From NCBI GenBank assembly GCA_016584305.1, contig JACEEZ010007147.1, forward strand, positions 30,874 to 94,873: a stretch of 64,000 nucleotides of DNA, in the 5' to 3' direction. Under the pieces are notes generated by a model. That model was not told the origin of the DNA. It did no database searches and was given only the letters and a program-made list of their open reading frames with translations. This document shows positions 1-12,094 of the stretch, in pieces (position 1 is the first letter of the stretch; each line of letters begins with the position of its first letter). The stretch comes from Chionoecetes opilio (Eukaryota > Arthropoda > Malacostraca > Decapoda > Majidae). A program made the translations under genes and the position numbers.

Positions 1-159
1 TGTCACACTTCCGATAGAACTTGTGGCCCTCTACAACTTTGTCTTCATTGATATGTTTGAATATCGACCGTAAGAATGGCCTTTCTGTCACGAAAAAACC
101 CCTCTGATGACTTGCCCGCCCCCGCCCGCATAAATCCCCTGCTATATGATATACTGCCG

Positions 160-235
160 CAAAGCCGCCCTCCGGCGGACTTTTGGGCTAGCTCCTGCGG
201 AGGGCTATTGTGGGCCTTCGGCCACAAACACAGAC
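160..235. other. Cluster of three short GC-rich hairpins
   Basis: Three dyad symmetries follow each other: CCGCC-CT-GGCGG near 164, CTCC-TGC-GGAG near 190 and GTGGCC-type arms around TTCG near 214. The rest of 1-300 shows no gene. GC hairpins in series are unusual in this AT-rich window. They could be structured RNA, transposon subterminal DNA or foreign sequence; I cannot tell which. Confidence 0.4.
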
Positions 236-299
236 TCTCTTTTCAGATAGGCCCCTTTCTAACTTTCCTTAATCATGGATGTAGAAATGTATGTATTAA

Positions 300-690
300 A
301 GCCAACCCATTCACATCACCCCAAACCCATTCACATCACCCCCAACCCATTCACTCACCATTAACCATCACCCCCACCCATTACCCATCACCTCCCACCC
401 ATACCATCACCACACACCCATCATCACCCATTACCATCACCCCCCACCTATTCCTTCACCCATCACCTCATCACACCCACCCACACTCACCCATACCCAA
501 TCACCCTCAACCCATTCATTCACCCATTACCCATCAACACGCACCCATTCCACTCACCCATTAACCATCACCCCCACCTACTCCTCATCCAATCACCCAT
601 CCACCCCCAACCATTCACTCACCCATCACCCCACACCCCATTATCCATTCACCCCACCCATTCACTCCACCCATACATCACCTTACATCA
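300..690. repeat. CCCATTCAC-rich minisatellite
   Basis: About 390 bases are built from degenerate repeats of CCCATTCAC, CCATCACC and CCCACCC, almost free of G on the plus strand. It reads open on the plus strand (His/Pro/Thr-rich), but only because of its composition, so I do not call it coding. A poly-A run follows at about 756-775. Confidence 0.85.
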
Positions 691-884
691 AGGTTTCCTC
701 AATTCTCGCACCCCACTTTTTTTCCCACAATCTTCGTAATATAGGGGGAATAACTAAAAAAAAAAAAAAAAAAAAGTGATCGCTCATCTCATAAGTGTGC
801 TTAAAACGTTCCCTGGGTCAAAGCCGGTTCCAAACTGTGCCATATGAGGGGATTCCCCCGGGGGGCGGAAACCTATACCACACA

Positions 885-930
885 CCACACACACACAGGA
901 CAGACCAGACAGACAGACAGACACACTTTC
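885..930. repeat. (CA)n and (CAGA)n microsatellite
   Basis: A CACACAC run passes into repeated GACAGACA units. It is a simple sequence repeat. From here to 1480 I see no gene, only a short phrase (TTGCCATGTATGGATTT) present at 1111 and again near 1264. Confidence 0.8.
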
Positions 931-1486
931 GCTTATAATTATTATAGATAAAGAAGATAATAGAGGAACTGTGAGCTGAGACTTAGGGGCGTTTTGCGTG
1001 CGAAGCGTTTATTTGAAAGGTAATGGCCACCACTTCTAATACACTTCTGTTGTACGTCATATGCGAAGTTCGAAAAGCCGTCGAATTGTTCTGTGAATTT
1101 TTGTTTCGAGTTGCCATGTATGGATTTTACGGTTTTGTCGTGTGTGCACGCGAGTTCATTGGACATTAAACGGGCAACGTTCCCATACATGTTTTATTGG
1201 CGGCCATTTTCGGTCTAAGAGGAAACCCATTCAAAAATGGTTATGGGACTTTGGTTCGCGAGGTTGCCATGTATGGATTTACGTTATTTTCCTTGGGACG
1301 AGTTTATAGATTTTTCGGCTCAATGACCGTGTACATATTGAAGCAAACGTAGGTTTACTATCTTTGCCTGTCATGTTAAAAACCGCATCTACGACTTTAC
1401 GCTATGGGAGTGACGGTAGAATAAATAGCGTTACGGTTTTTACCGATCAACAAATATTCATTGAATGGGGGGCTGTGGGTGTGGGG

Positions 1487-1547
1487 GAAAAAAAAAAAAA
1501 AAAAAAAAAAAAAATAAAAAAAAAAGAAAAAAAAAAAAAAAAAAAAT
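1487..1547. repeat. Poly-A tract
   Basis: About 60 bases are almost only A, preceded by GTGGGGG. It could be a retroposon tail or an expanded homopolymer. No retrotransposon coding sequence lies directly upstream, so the parent is unknown. Confidence 0.8.
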
Positions 1548-1689
1548 TGTATTGAGTAACAATATATATACTGTCATTATACCCACAATTATGACTATAA
1601 TCGTTTTTACGTATATATGTAAATAAATAATTTTTTTTTAAATTATATTTCCCACTTATAAATGCATACAATCATTAGTTCATCTCCAC

Positions 1690-2426
1690 CTATTACTCAT
1701 TCACTGGGAAAATTACATTGAACAACAAGTAGTTATTGTTCAGTATACACAAATATTACAAGAGATCATTTATATGTATATATGAAATAAAAAAAATCTT
1801 TTTTTCGGGCGGCCAAAATTCACAAAATATTTGGCCTCCCTCATTGTTTGGCCTTTTCGACTAAACTTATTATCTAAACAGATTTAAAAATACAAAATAC
1901 TTTTTTTGTTCGGTTGAAGAGATCTAGCAATGCATAGTCCGTTTAGTCCCTAACATGTACATTCTCGACGATATATAGTTTTCTTAGTTCTTAAAAAACA
2001 GTGATTGTGCCTTTCATTTGAGGCAGCATGAATTTCACTTCCGCGTATACCACGGATCGGCCCTTAAGAGCGCCTCTTTTATGTTCTATACCATTTTGTA
2101 CTTACGTGCATGGTACTGTGATATTAATGAAAAATGTGATATCACAAAAAAATCCTGGACATCATAGCCTGCAGATTTTTGGGCGACAAATAATTATCTT
2201 TCTATTAGGATGAAGCTTCGGTTATAGGGCTTCTACTGATGGCGCTCACCAATTGGCCTTTGTTTCAGATATTCGATTCTTAAAGTATTTCTACACATCA
2301 GTTTGCTATTTACGCACTATAAATGCATACAAACATTACTCTAGCTCAATTAATATTCAGCACTGGGAAAATTACTTGAGCAACAGATTATTGCGTCATT
2401 ATACACAAATATTACAGAGATCATTT

Positions 2427-2458
<32 letters not shown>

Positions 2459-4400
2459 GTAAATAAAAAAAATCCATTTTTTCGGGCCTGCAAAATTCCT
2501 CAGATTGGGCATCATTAGAGTTTTCAGCCTTCCGACTAAACTATTGATCTAAACAGAAAAAGACATAAATACTTTTTGTCCGGTTTGAAGAGATCTATGC
2601 AATGGCACAAACATTTTAATCCTAAATGTCACTCTCGAACATATAGTTTTTTTTATTTTTTTAAAACCATTGATTTGTGCCTTCATTTATGGATGGATTT
2701 CACTTCCGCGTATACCACCGGATCGGCCTTCAGAGCTGCCTCTTTTATGTTTTTCTATACCATTTTCTCCTTTACGTGTATGGTTACTGTGATATTAAGG
2801 AAAATGTGATTTCCGAAAAAATATCTGGACCACCTGCTGATTTTGGCCCAAAAAAAAATTATCCCTTATGATGAACTCGGTTTATAGGGCTCCTAATGAT
2901 GGCGATCACGAAGAATCTGGTCTTTGTTGGCTGGCTGATATTTGATTTCTAAACGCATTCTTTTTCCATTGTAACTTATTTTCCACCTATTAAAATTAAC
3001 TAAAAGATAATCAATCTCCACGTAATATACATGAATGGAAAAATTAATTGACTAATAACTATTTAGACCGTCATTATACAATCTATTACTGAGATCATTT
3101 GCACGTATCATTGGAAATATAAAAAAAGTTTTGTCTTAACGTAACATAATAAGGTTATAGATCTTATTTGGGGGGGGGGGGTGACCCATTTTTTTTTCCC
3201 CCCTCTTAAATACTAAACTTACACGAAATTTGTCTAAGCAAATCTGCTTATTTGTAAACGTCCACCCAATGAAATGATTTGACGTTAATAAAATATCACG
3301 GGTCTACATTTGCCTATTTTTTTTTGGTTAAAAAAATTATTTATGTATATACTCCGGTCAGTTTGCCAATACTTTCATCCTTTCATTAAATCATACGATT
3401 CTGCTCAAAACACCACTGTTCATTACACACTTCATTCCTCAACGGATTTTTGTCTTCATTACACCCACAGGCAAGCCCGGGAAAATTCTTCTTCTGAATA
3501 GCTTTTACACGCTTCTTCTAACTCATCTTTAAGGGGTTGTGGCATGTTTAAAACGATTATAACCAATTCTATTCACATCCTTTTATCCGTCACTGATTTG
3601 TGAGTATTTCTCTGGATTAATAATTGCTTCAAACCGCGCACATTTAATTACACCGGTCATTTTTCGACGGATCTTTTTTTTTATTACACCACAGGCAAGC
3701 CTCAAACATTCTTCATCGACAAGCGGTTATAAGCTTCTTTTCAATTCAGCGATAACGTGTGGTGAATTTTACGCCTTGGCAAATTTATTTGTTTCATAAA
3801 AAGCAACTCATATATTATGATATCAATACACCGCATATTTTGTTTTTTATTTTCAATGGATTTTTTTCCAGATGGAACCACAGGGAAGCCTCTGAAAAAA
3901 AAAAAAAAAAACCCCCTGGTTTTTTATTCATCTATAATGTGGGTGCAATAAACATACGCTTCTCGAGATAATAAATGTTTTACTGTTTCTAAGTGGGCTA
4001 CAAGGCACTCCCAATGAACAATTAAGTTTCATGCATTCAAATTCTCGATGAATTTTTTTAAAACAATTATACCACAGGGTGGCTTTTGAACTAATGACAT
4101 TTATTCCTCCCCTATCCGTTTTGTGAAATAAAATAGGGTACTAGACATTTTACTGTATTCCTGTTACGCAGCTATTTCATTGTAACTGCGTAACGGTTTT
4201 TGGTGGGGTTAAAAGCACCTCTTCAATTTCCCCCCCCCCCCCCCCCCAAACCACGCCTTAAATATATTCATCTCTCAATGGATTTCTTTCCAAATTATAC
4301 CACAGGGAAGCAGTTCAAATACGTCTTATTATGCGTCAATCACATATGGTGAAATAATCACACGGTTTCTCGAGTTATAAATATATTACTATTCGCAGCC
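1690..4400. repeat. Complex repeat block, copy A
   Basis: Two kinds of tandem unit are nested here. Units of about 650 bp begin near 1700 and 2340, with a partial third near 2990; they share the phrases CACTGGGAAAATTAC, GAAGAGATCTA and TTTCACTTCCGCGTATACCAC (at 2033 and 2698). From about 3430 a shorter unit of about 190-230 bp, marked by CAATGGATTTTTTCC and ACCACAGGGAAGCC, recurs near 3430, 3660, 3855, 4045 and 4275. The whole block recurs in direct orientation about 5.2 kb downstream. I recognise no coding sequence. It may be the interior of a large mobile element or a local satellite. Confidence 0.75.
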
Positions 4401-5209
4401 GAATTCCAATTTATAGGAGTACAGGTCTCTGCGCTAGAGTACAAAGGCTTTGTGTCACACGGTCTGCATTTACCCCCGCTCGAGGCAAACACTTACTACC
4501 ACCCCTCGGGCGCTCTTATCTTTCTGATATCTTTCTCTTGTAAATAATCAGATATATAATACAATATTTTGCATGATAATTATAGGAGGCTTCGGTCATA
4601 CATGATGCCTAGGGACATTCAGTGGGTGCAAACCACTGATGAAGCCATTGTACCACTATTGAGGCTAATTGCTAGCCATACTCCCCCCCCCGACATTCGC
4701 ATATGTCGAGCCAGCTGTCCTCATGACTGCCCTCTTCCCAGGGCTCGCCTTCCAGGACCTCTCAGCAGACCGGCGAAAGCGCTGCTAATCGTATCTCGGC
4801 GGAAAACGAGTGATGAGGACATGGGTCTGGTTACTTATGAACATAAATCTGTCGTGTTTATGATTCTATGAATAACATGGATCCTTTCAAAGCAATTGTA
4901 CAATGTTGTGCACAAAGTTTTCGGTTGAAGGTGAAGGTTCCGCGGAAAAAAATTAAACATTACAAAGCGACATTAGCAGCGAGTCATGTGGAGAAAATGC
5001 TCCCTTAACCGCACTTCAAATATTGCATCGAGGAAAACATTTAATGCTGGCCAGAGAGAAGCCTTACGACGGCGGGGAATGGCAGCAGTGGGTGGTGCAC
5101 GACACGCACTAAAATCCCGAGGCATTCCATCTGATGGTCGGCAGGTACAGGAAAGACGTACTTTCTGATGCCCGTGGCCTCGATTGTCGAGGCTTATGAG
5201 TTCAACACC
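4400..5209. other. Intervening sequence, possible upstream Helitron remnant
   Basis: This stretch lies between repeat block A and the helicase remnant. It has several short plus-strand open segments (for example 4569-4871) without motifs I recognise. Its position and orientation suggest the decayed upstream part of the same Helitron, but no motif proves it. Confidence 0.25.
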
Positions 5210-5970
5210 AAGGGACCATTGCTAGGGCATGGTCGGTCTGGCATGCAACTATTCTCCTCCAATGGAGCGACAGGCCCCCCCACCGACCCTCAAAACTTCC
5301 TTTTGTTATGGAATGAGGCACTACGGTCGGGCTAAATTTCAGTCAGAGCTGAAATGATTTTTCGGCGCTGCGCCAACATTATATGGGACGAGATTTCCAT
5401 GACCATGTCGTGCCCTGAATGATCTTTGACAATGGTTGAAGTTACTGATGGCCATCGAATTTCCCTTCGGAGACAAAATTAGTGCTATTTGCTGGTGACT
5501 TATATCGTCAACTATTACCAGTGTGACAAACGCCACATCCAGGCCTCGGTCTCCAGATAATTGTTCAAAAATTCAGACAGCATGGCCACAATTCAACCTC
5601 TCAGACTCAACAGTCAATGAGAGTGTCTGAGAGAGAGCGAATTCTCCGGAATTTGTATTGGCAGTTGGTAAGGGACTGTCGTTGGCCGCCCGAAAATACC
5701 TGTGGGTTCCATTGTCATGCCACCGATGTCCTATGTCAAAAGAGGAATTGGTCGATTTTGTATTCGGCCCTGACGTTCCCCACAGAATCTCACCTCTCGA
5801 AGGTTCTACTTTTTCGATAGGAAACTCCGATGTGGATACGCTCGAACAAGTCGTATCACGAACAAAAAACAGCTTTCATGGAACCCAAGGTTATACTTCA
5901 GTTTGCTATAAACGAACACGGCGGAGACTATCGACCTGCGCATATTGCATTCGAAAAGGGTGACAAACAA
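5210..5970 (+). pseudogene. Helitron-type PIF1 helicase remnant
   Basis: The plus strand encodes, across several frames, the middle of a PIF1-family DNA helicase of the type carried by Helitron rolling-circle transposons. At about 5376-5400 it reads IIWDEISM, the Walker B region (Helitron helicases typically have WDE). About 60 bases later comes FGDKI, which aligns with the FGGK segment, followed after a break by the region matching RQLLPV. WPQF and TVN near 5585-5610 match the next conserved strand, and EELVDFVFGPDV near 5735-5770 matches the later helicase core. The segment before the Walker B site keeps only KLPF and a hint of the ATP-binding domain. No Rep (HUH) domain is visible and several frameshifts break it, so it is a fossil. 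Assignment to Helitron rather than host PIF1 rests on WDE and on the repeat context. Confidence 0.6.
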
Positions 5971-6149
5971 TGCACAGTCAATAAGCCAAACTTACACGCG
6001 GAACATGTCTACAAGGATGCCCTCAGACTAAGTCGTTTACGTCGACATGTAGGTTGTGGTTGACAAATCGTCCGACACCATTTCAACCACCTAGCGAAGG
6101 CAATCAATGATTGACGCCGTCGTTGTGTACGCCGTTACGAAATAATGAT

Positions 6150-6415
6150 TTATATGTGGTTATTATGGCGTGCGTTGAACTTCGTCTGGTTATTAGTGGC
6201 TTACGCGTCTGGGTGACCGCCAGCCATCATACTTCAAACCACACATCCTAAATATCCGCCGCGTCAAACCAAACCGTCGCCCGTACAACTAATATTTATA
6301 TGTGGGGCTTATTTAGGGTGTGGTTGAAAAATTCGATCTGGTTATAGGGGCTACGCGTCTGTAGACCGAGCCATCAGTAATTCAAACCACATCCTAAATA
6401 TCCGCCGCGTCAATA
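6150..6415 (+). repeat. Tandem duplication of about 148 bp
   Basis: Two adjacent copies start near 6151 and 6299. Both begin TATATGTGG, contain GGCTTACGCGTCTG (second copy GGGCTACGCGTCTG) and end CATCCTAAATATCCGCCGCG. They differ by many single-base indels, which gives an idea of local error or decay. Downstream, 6420-7290 holds no gene that I can see. Confidence 0.75.
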
Positions 6416-7299
6416 GTAACATTCGGAGTTATAAATAGCTACTGGCGAAAGTTCTCCGTAAAAAAAACTTAATGAGTGTCGGAGGGAACCGCCTAGGTCA
6501 CTTGGAAGACTCCAAATTACTTATTACAAATATAATTGTGCCTCAATAATTCACGCTTTATTATAGTGCTCTTACTAGTTTAGAGTTCACAATTATAATT
6601 ATTGCCCTGGCAGGTACAAAAATTCAATTTTTTGGCTATACTCAACCTACTTTATTTGTCCTGATACGTGGCCTACAATTATACGTAGGTTTTAAGGTCT
6701 CAGGGTGCGCAGCCACGCCTGATACCTTAAACAAGCTAGTCATACAGAAAATATGGTAAAAATCTGGAACAATAACAAAAAAAAAATTCCCTAAATATTC
6801 CTTGTTCAGGACTTTTTAAAAAAACAGTCATTTCAACCTTCACAGACGTGCCCAAACACACGTCGTTGGGTTGTCCTTAAACAACTTACGCATACCAAAT
6901 ATATAATACTTTTTACACAACAAAATTACGTCTTTTTCTGCTTCTTTTCCAAAAAAATAAATTTCCAATCTTACTGATACGTATCCCAACACACTGCGTT
7001 GGCTTGTTCAGACTACTACAGGAGAACGAGAGAGCTGCTTGGACCGTACGTGTTGAGCGGATTATGCTGTTTTTTTTGCGATATTTGGCGTTTGTGATAG
7101 GGACCTAGACCTTAACGAGTATCCAGCCCTGAAAGCACATTTACGTTGGTAGATAAAACGCGTGGAAAAATACAGGCCAGGAAACAGGTTATTACCCGAA
7201 AAACGAGGCGCTATGTTGTATGAGAAGTGAGCTTTCTGGCGTTGCGGACTTAGGTAGGTTCTGATGAAAAATTTGAGCGGCCACACACATTATGATTTC

Positions 7300-9600
7300 T
7301 TGGCTTTATGTATTGCATGAATTTTACTTCCGCGTATACCAATGGCTCGGACTTCAAGAGCGACATCTTTTATGTTCTATACCATTTTGTCCCTACGTGT
7401 ATGGTACTGTGTATATTAATGGAAAATGTGGATTGCCAAAAAAAATTCCTGACCATAGCCTGCAAATTTGCGCGAAAATATATATCCTATTGCGATGAAA
7501 CTCGGTTATAGGTCTTTCGACGATGGCGATCACGAATCTGGTCTTGTTTCGCCGCGTATTGGATTCTAAAAGCAATGTGCCTTCTAAGATTTTTTACGCC
7601 CTATAAATGCATACACACATTACTCACCCCACTAATATACATCATTGGGGAATCTTAAATTGAATAACAAGTATTTCAATCGTCATATACACGATTATTA
7701 CTCAGATAATTTTTAGTACATATTAAATAACAAATTTCACTTTTTTGGCTGCAAAAGTCATCACAATTTTGCATCATTTGGTTTTTGTCATTTTTAAATC
7801 TAAACAGAAATATGTAATAAATAGCTTTTGTCCAGTTCTCCAACTCTACGCAATGGACAGCCGTTTAGTCCAACATGTCACGTTTCCCAGATATAAAGTT
7901 TTTTATATTTTAAGAATACATTGATGTGTGCTTCAATTATGCATGAATTCAAATCCGTGTATAACACTGGATCGGCCTTAAGAGCCTGCATCTTTATGTT
8001 ATAATACTTGTCTCTTTACGTTTATGGTTAAGGTTGATATTAATGAAAAAATGTGATTTCATAAAATTTCCGAAGTTTCATTGCCTGCAGATTTTCGCCC
8101 GAAACACAATATATCCCAATTGCAGGAAACTAGATTTATAGGGCTTCTAATGAGGGGCGGTCACGAATCTGGGTTTTTTGTTTGCGATATTTGATTCTAA
8201 AAGCCAATTTCTCTCTCGTAAGCTATTTACCCCTATAAATGCAAACCAAGGATAATCAATATCCATATATTCATCCATGGGAAAATTACATTGATAATAA
8301 GTATTGATACGTCATTATAAACATTATTACAGAGATCATTTTCACGTATTTCTATGGAAAATTAAAAATAAATATTTTCGTCTTCACGAACACAATAAGG
8401 CTACTATAGATCTGTTCTGCCATTGCCCTCCTAAAATACTAACCTTACAAGAAAATATGTCTTAATTAAAATATGCTCATTTTTGCAAAGTCCACCCAAT
8501 ACCAATGGAAATTACGTTCTAACATGGTCTACCATTTGAGCCTGTTTTTTTTGGTGGGAAAAAATATATACTATTCTACTCGGGTCATTTTGGACAAATA
8601 ACTGTTATCCTTTAAATTAACTATACGTTCATGTCAAAACACACATTTTTTTAATTACACACGTCATCTTCGCAACGTATTATTTTTCTCATTAGCCCAA
8701 CAGGCAAGCCTGGAAAATTCTTCTTCAGAAAAGCCTTTACAAGCTTTTTTTTTCAATTCATCTTCACGTGTTGAGCATGTTTAAACGGATTATATACAAT
8801 TCTATTCACAATTCCTTTCCTCCGTTCCCTCGATGTGTTGAGTATTTCTCCGGCGAATAATTGCTCAAAACGCACATTTATATTACACAGGTCAATTATC
8901 TACAGATATTTTTTTTAATTACACCACAGGCAAGCCGGGAAAATTTCTTCATCAGACACGCGTGTTAAAAGCTTCTTTTCAATACAGCATAACGTGTGGT
9001 GAATGTTTAGTCGCTTGGCAATGTATTATTTCATTAAAAGCAGCTTGGATTATTATGAAATCAAAACCACGCATTAATTTGTTTATTTCTCAATGGATTT
9101 TTTCTGATTGCAACCACAAGGAACCCTTCTGAACCCTGTTTTCTTTTCATTAAAATGTGGGGTGCAATAACATACGGTTCTTCGGCTAATAATGTTTTAA
9201 CAGTCTTCTAAGTGGGCTTTAAAAAGGCACTTCTCAAGGAAAAAATAAGCTTCATGCAAGCATCTCGATGAATTTTTTTCCAATTACACCACAGGGAGGC
9301 CCTTAAACTCATGATATTTATTCTCTATAACGTTTTGTAAAAAACACGGTTCTGTCCATATTAATAATGTATTTCCTGTTACGCCAGCCTATTGTTCATT
9401 GTATCAGCGTAACGGTTATTGGTGTGGTTACAAGGGCACCTTCAAGTTAAAAACACGCTTACTTAATATCATTCATTTCTCAATGGATTTTTTCCTAAAT
9501 TACACCACAGGGAAGCCGTTGAAATACGGATTTTTATTCTTCAATCACATTTTGTGAAATAACACACGTGTTTCGAGATATATATATTACCGATTCCAAT
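7300..9600. repeat. Complex repeat block, copy B
   Basis: This is a direct-orientation copy of block A at an offset of about 5.2-5.3 kb. The phrase CTTCCGCGTATACCAATGG near 7326 matches 2038, the second unit near 7945 matches 2695, and the 200-bp series (CAATGGATTTTTTCC, ACACCACAGGGAAGCC) recurs near 8895, 9090, 9265 and 9480, mirroring copy A. Divergence between copies is substantial and mostly small indels. No coding sequence was recognised. Confidence 0.75.
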
Positions 9601-9616
9601 ACGAGATATATATTAT

Positions 9617-12094
9617 AGATAACACCGGGAACAAATTTTGTTGAGTTAGTCGGACACTTGTTATTAAGTAATTTTTGGGGGCTGAATCCAAAAACTGATC
9701 TCAGTTTTTCTCTAACACGTCCAAGTTTTTAACTGTTAGGATTTTCGTATTCTTAAAAAATATGAAAAAATACTGACATAACAGTAACAGTGCTTATTTT
9801 ATAAAAAAGTTTGCAAATGTAACATACAATGAAAATGAAAGAAATAGGCATGAATAGAATGTTATTTAACAGTATCATGTTTTTAGAAAGGATAAGGCTT
9901 ATAATTGTGTGCAGGTTAATGTAAAAATTTACGTTTGTAGCTTTGTCTGGAGGTTCCACTGAGGACTATCGGTTTGAGCTCCAACAATAGTCAGCATCAT
10001 ATGCAAATCCCATCTACCTGGTAATAACGTTCTCCGTAACCGTCAAAATTTCGGTGAAATGCTTCACTCGCTCGTCGCTAGCAGCCACCAAGATTTTCCG
10101 GAAAGTTGGCAAGATGGCTATGCAAAAATGTACTTTAATACTCAGTTGCAACCAAGCGTTTGCAGCTCTCCAAAGTCTGAACAATTTCTGTGTAAGTACT
10201 TCACGTGGTATTTCCAAGAAGTTCTTGACGACGTCTTTGGAATGGATAGCCAAAGCATCTTTTCAAGGTCTGACATAGTACCGTTGAAAAGGTCACTTTG
10301 ATGAGCTGTCGAATTTGTCGGACCATCCAAACACAACCGGACCTTGATTTTTCATGACAGTCCAGGAACTGCCAAGATGATGTACTTCAACACGTCGCCA
10401 TTCAGTGAACAATGCTTTTTACAAATTGTTTCATGAGACCTAGTTTTATGTGCAGAGGTGGGAATATTATTTTTCTTCCTGTCAACAAGTGGCTCATGTA
10501 CTAATGTTAGGATCTCCAGGTTAAGATTCAGATATCGGAGGTCCAATTCGTCTGAAACCCAATGCTTCTCTCGAGACTCTGCTATCCCCCGATACAGAGA
10601 AAAGCAGGGATATTTGTTGTATCCACGTTGTTGGACAAGAAGGAAGGACACCATTAAGGTCAACACAGATGATACAATTGTGTTTGTCATATTGCCCCAA
10701 TAACTCAAGACTCTTTACATCTCCATATTCTTCACGAAGACAGAACGGCGAATGCCCAATAGGGGACTGCGCCAAACAATGCCATTGTGTAGAAGGACAC
10801 ACTCAAGCTCCGCTTTGAGCTAATCAATAAACAATCGCCATTCATGTGGATTGTAGATTGAAAGCCCTAATTCCTTCAGTTTAAACCGGAATGTTATGGT
10901 AAAACACAAAACGCTTGCACTTCGAAAGTACTGCAGAAATGTACTTTCTCTGGTTCGAAAGTATGATAACTTCACTCCTGGTTCAAGTATGTTTTTCTCG
11001 TTCAGTCTGATTGCTGTATTTGAAGCTTTTTTGGATAGGCCCAAATCACGTGCTAATATTCATTCAACTCGTGCTGATCAAATCCACTACGAACTGAATC
11101 CTCGTGAATGTCAAAATCTGACATCATTGCTGTCACTGCGTTCGTCAACATCACTCAGATCTTCTAGAGGAGGTAGTGTTCGAAAAACTGCACTGGAATT
11201 TCAGCTGAATGAGGCATTGTTTATAGCTGACGGTAGATTAGGATATTTATTTACTTTTATTTTTCTTGTTAAATCCTGATGTTTTCACTAAAAACAAAAG
11301 TAAACCAGTCTGTGGAATGATCTTTTTGCTCTCGCCAAAACCATGGGGATACCAAATGCCAAACTTTTCACTTGTTCCTTTGGTCCACATCCGTAATCTC
11401 TCGACACATTCTTGCACACTTGTGAAAAGGGGCCCATAGCTTGTCTTGATCACCGAGTTTCACTTAAAATATGCGAAATATGCTTGTTTGACAAATACGC
11501 TGATGCTTGCCCCTGACTTGGAATGGTGAAACTACCACATATATAGCAGAAGGAGTCAGGGTTGTTTAGGCATTTACGACGAGACGTAGCAGGAGCCAGC
11601 ATGATCTGAACAAAAGGAAATATAACCTATGTAAATAAAACACTAAGCTGGAATAGTTACAAGCTTTGAAAAACAAAAAAACAGGCATAAACGAAAATAG
11701 AAATTACAATGGTATGTTGTACAAGGTTAAGAGAAAAGCAGATAACAAATCCTCCTAATTCCTACTATCCTAGCTTTCTGTTTGCAGATATTTGATAGTA
11801 CTGACCTAATTGGGAGTGCACACACCTCTCACCGCACTGTCTCAATGTGTAAACTGCACAAACAAGTTTGCAACATAGCTCTCGATGAGTCAAATCGTAA
11901 TCAGCTGGCAAGTTTTACTACAGCTCACAAGTGGAATTTTGCTTAGCTGGAGGGTAAGCGGTGGACGAAAAAATTGACGTGCTAGAAAAAAAACTGACTA
12001 CAGATTTTGGAATCCGCATTCAATTTAGTCTAAATAAGCTCAAAAAATCTAACCAACAATTTTTTTTTCTTCAAAATGTTCCCCAGTGTTATCT
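9617..12094. mobile_element. TIR element carrying an uncharacterised arthropod gene
   Basis: The two ends are inverted copies. The left end starts AGATAACACCGGGAAC at 9617 and the right end finishes with the complement (GTTCCCCAGTGTTATCT at 12078-12094). Subterminal blocks also match: TGAATCC...CTGATCTCAGTTTTT...CACGTCC at 9684-9735 versus the reverse complement of about 11955-12025. The element is about 2.5 kb and contains one decayed minus-strand gene. I see no clear target-site duplication. The superfamily is undetermined. The TIR pairing is what marks this gene family as transposon cargo rather than a host gene. Confidence 0.6.
9950..11602 (-). pseudogene. Uncharacterised multicopy arthropod protein, decayed
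   Basis: A minus-strand reading starts at the ATG at 11602-11600 (MLAPATSRRKCLNN) and continues with a CYICGSF cysteine pair and, near 11390, the phrase ECVERLRMWTKGT. Further blocks in order are SGFNKKNKSKYPNLPSA (about 11250), HEWRLFID (10820), QQRGYNKYPC (10600), HEPLVDRK (10480), CLDGPTNS (10330) and GRWDLHMM (10010). I recall these blocks from a large family of uncharacterised arthropod and cnidarian proteins of about 550-600 residues with no known function. Here at least six frameshifts or stops break it, so it is not functional as assembled. It lies inside inverted termini at 9617 and 12094, which suggests a transposon-encoded protein. The N-terminal paired cysteines could bind zinc. 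Confidence 0.65.

Noticed and set aside
76..564. 162-codon plus-strand open frame
   Set aside because: Its C-terminal two-thirds is the His/Pro/Thr translation of the CCCATTCAC minisatellite and it has no domain; the openness comes from lack of G on this strand.
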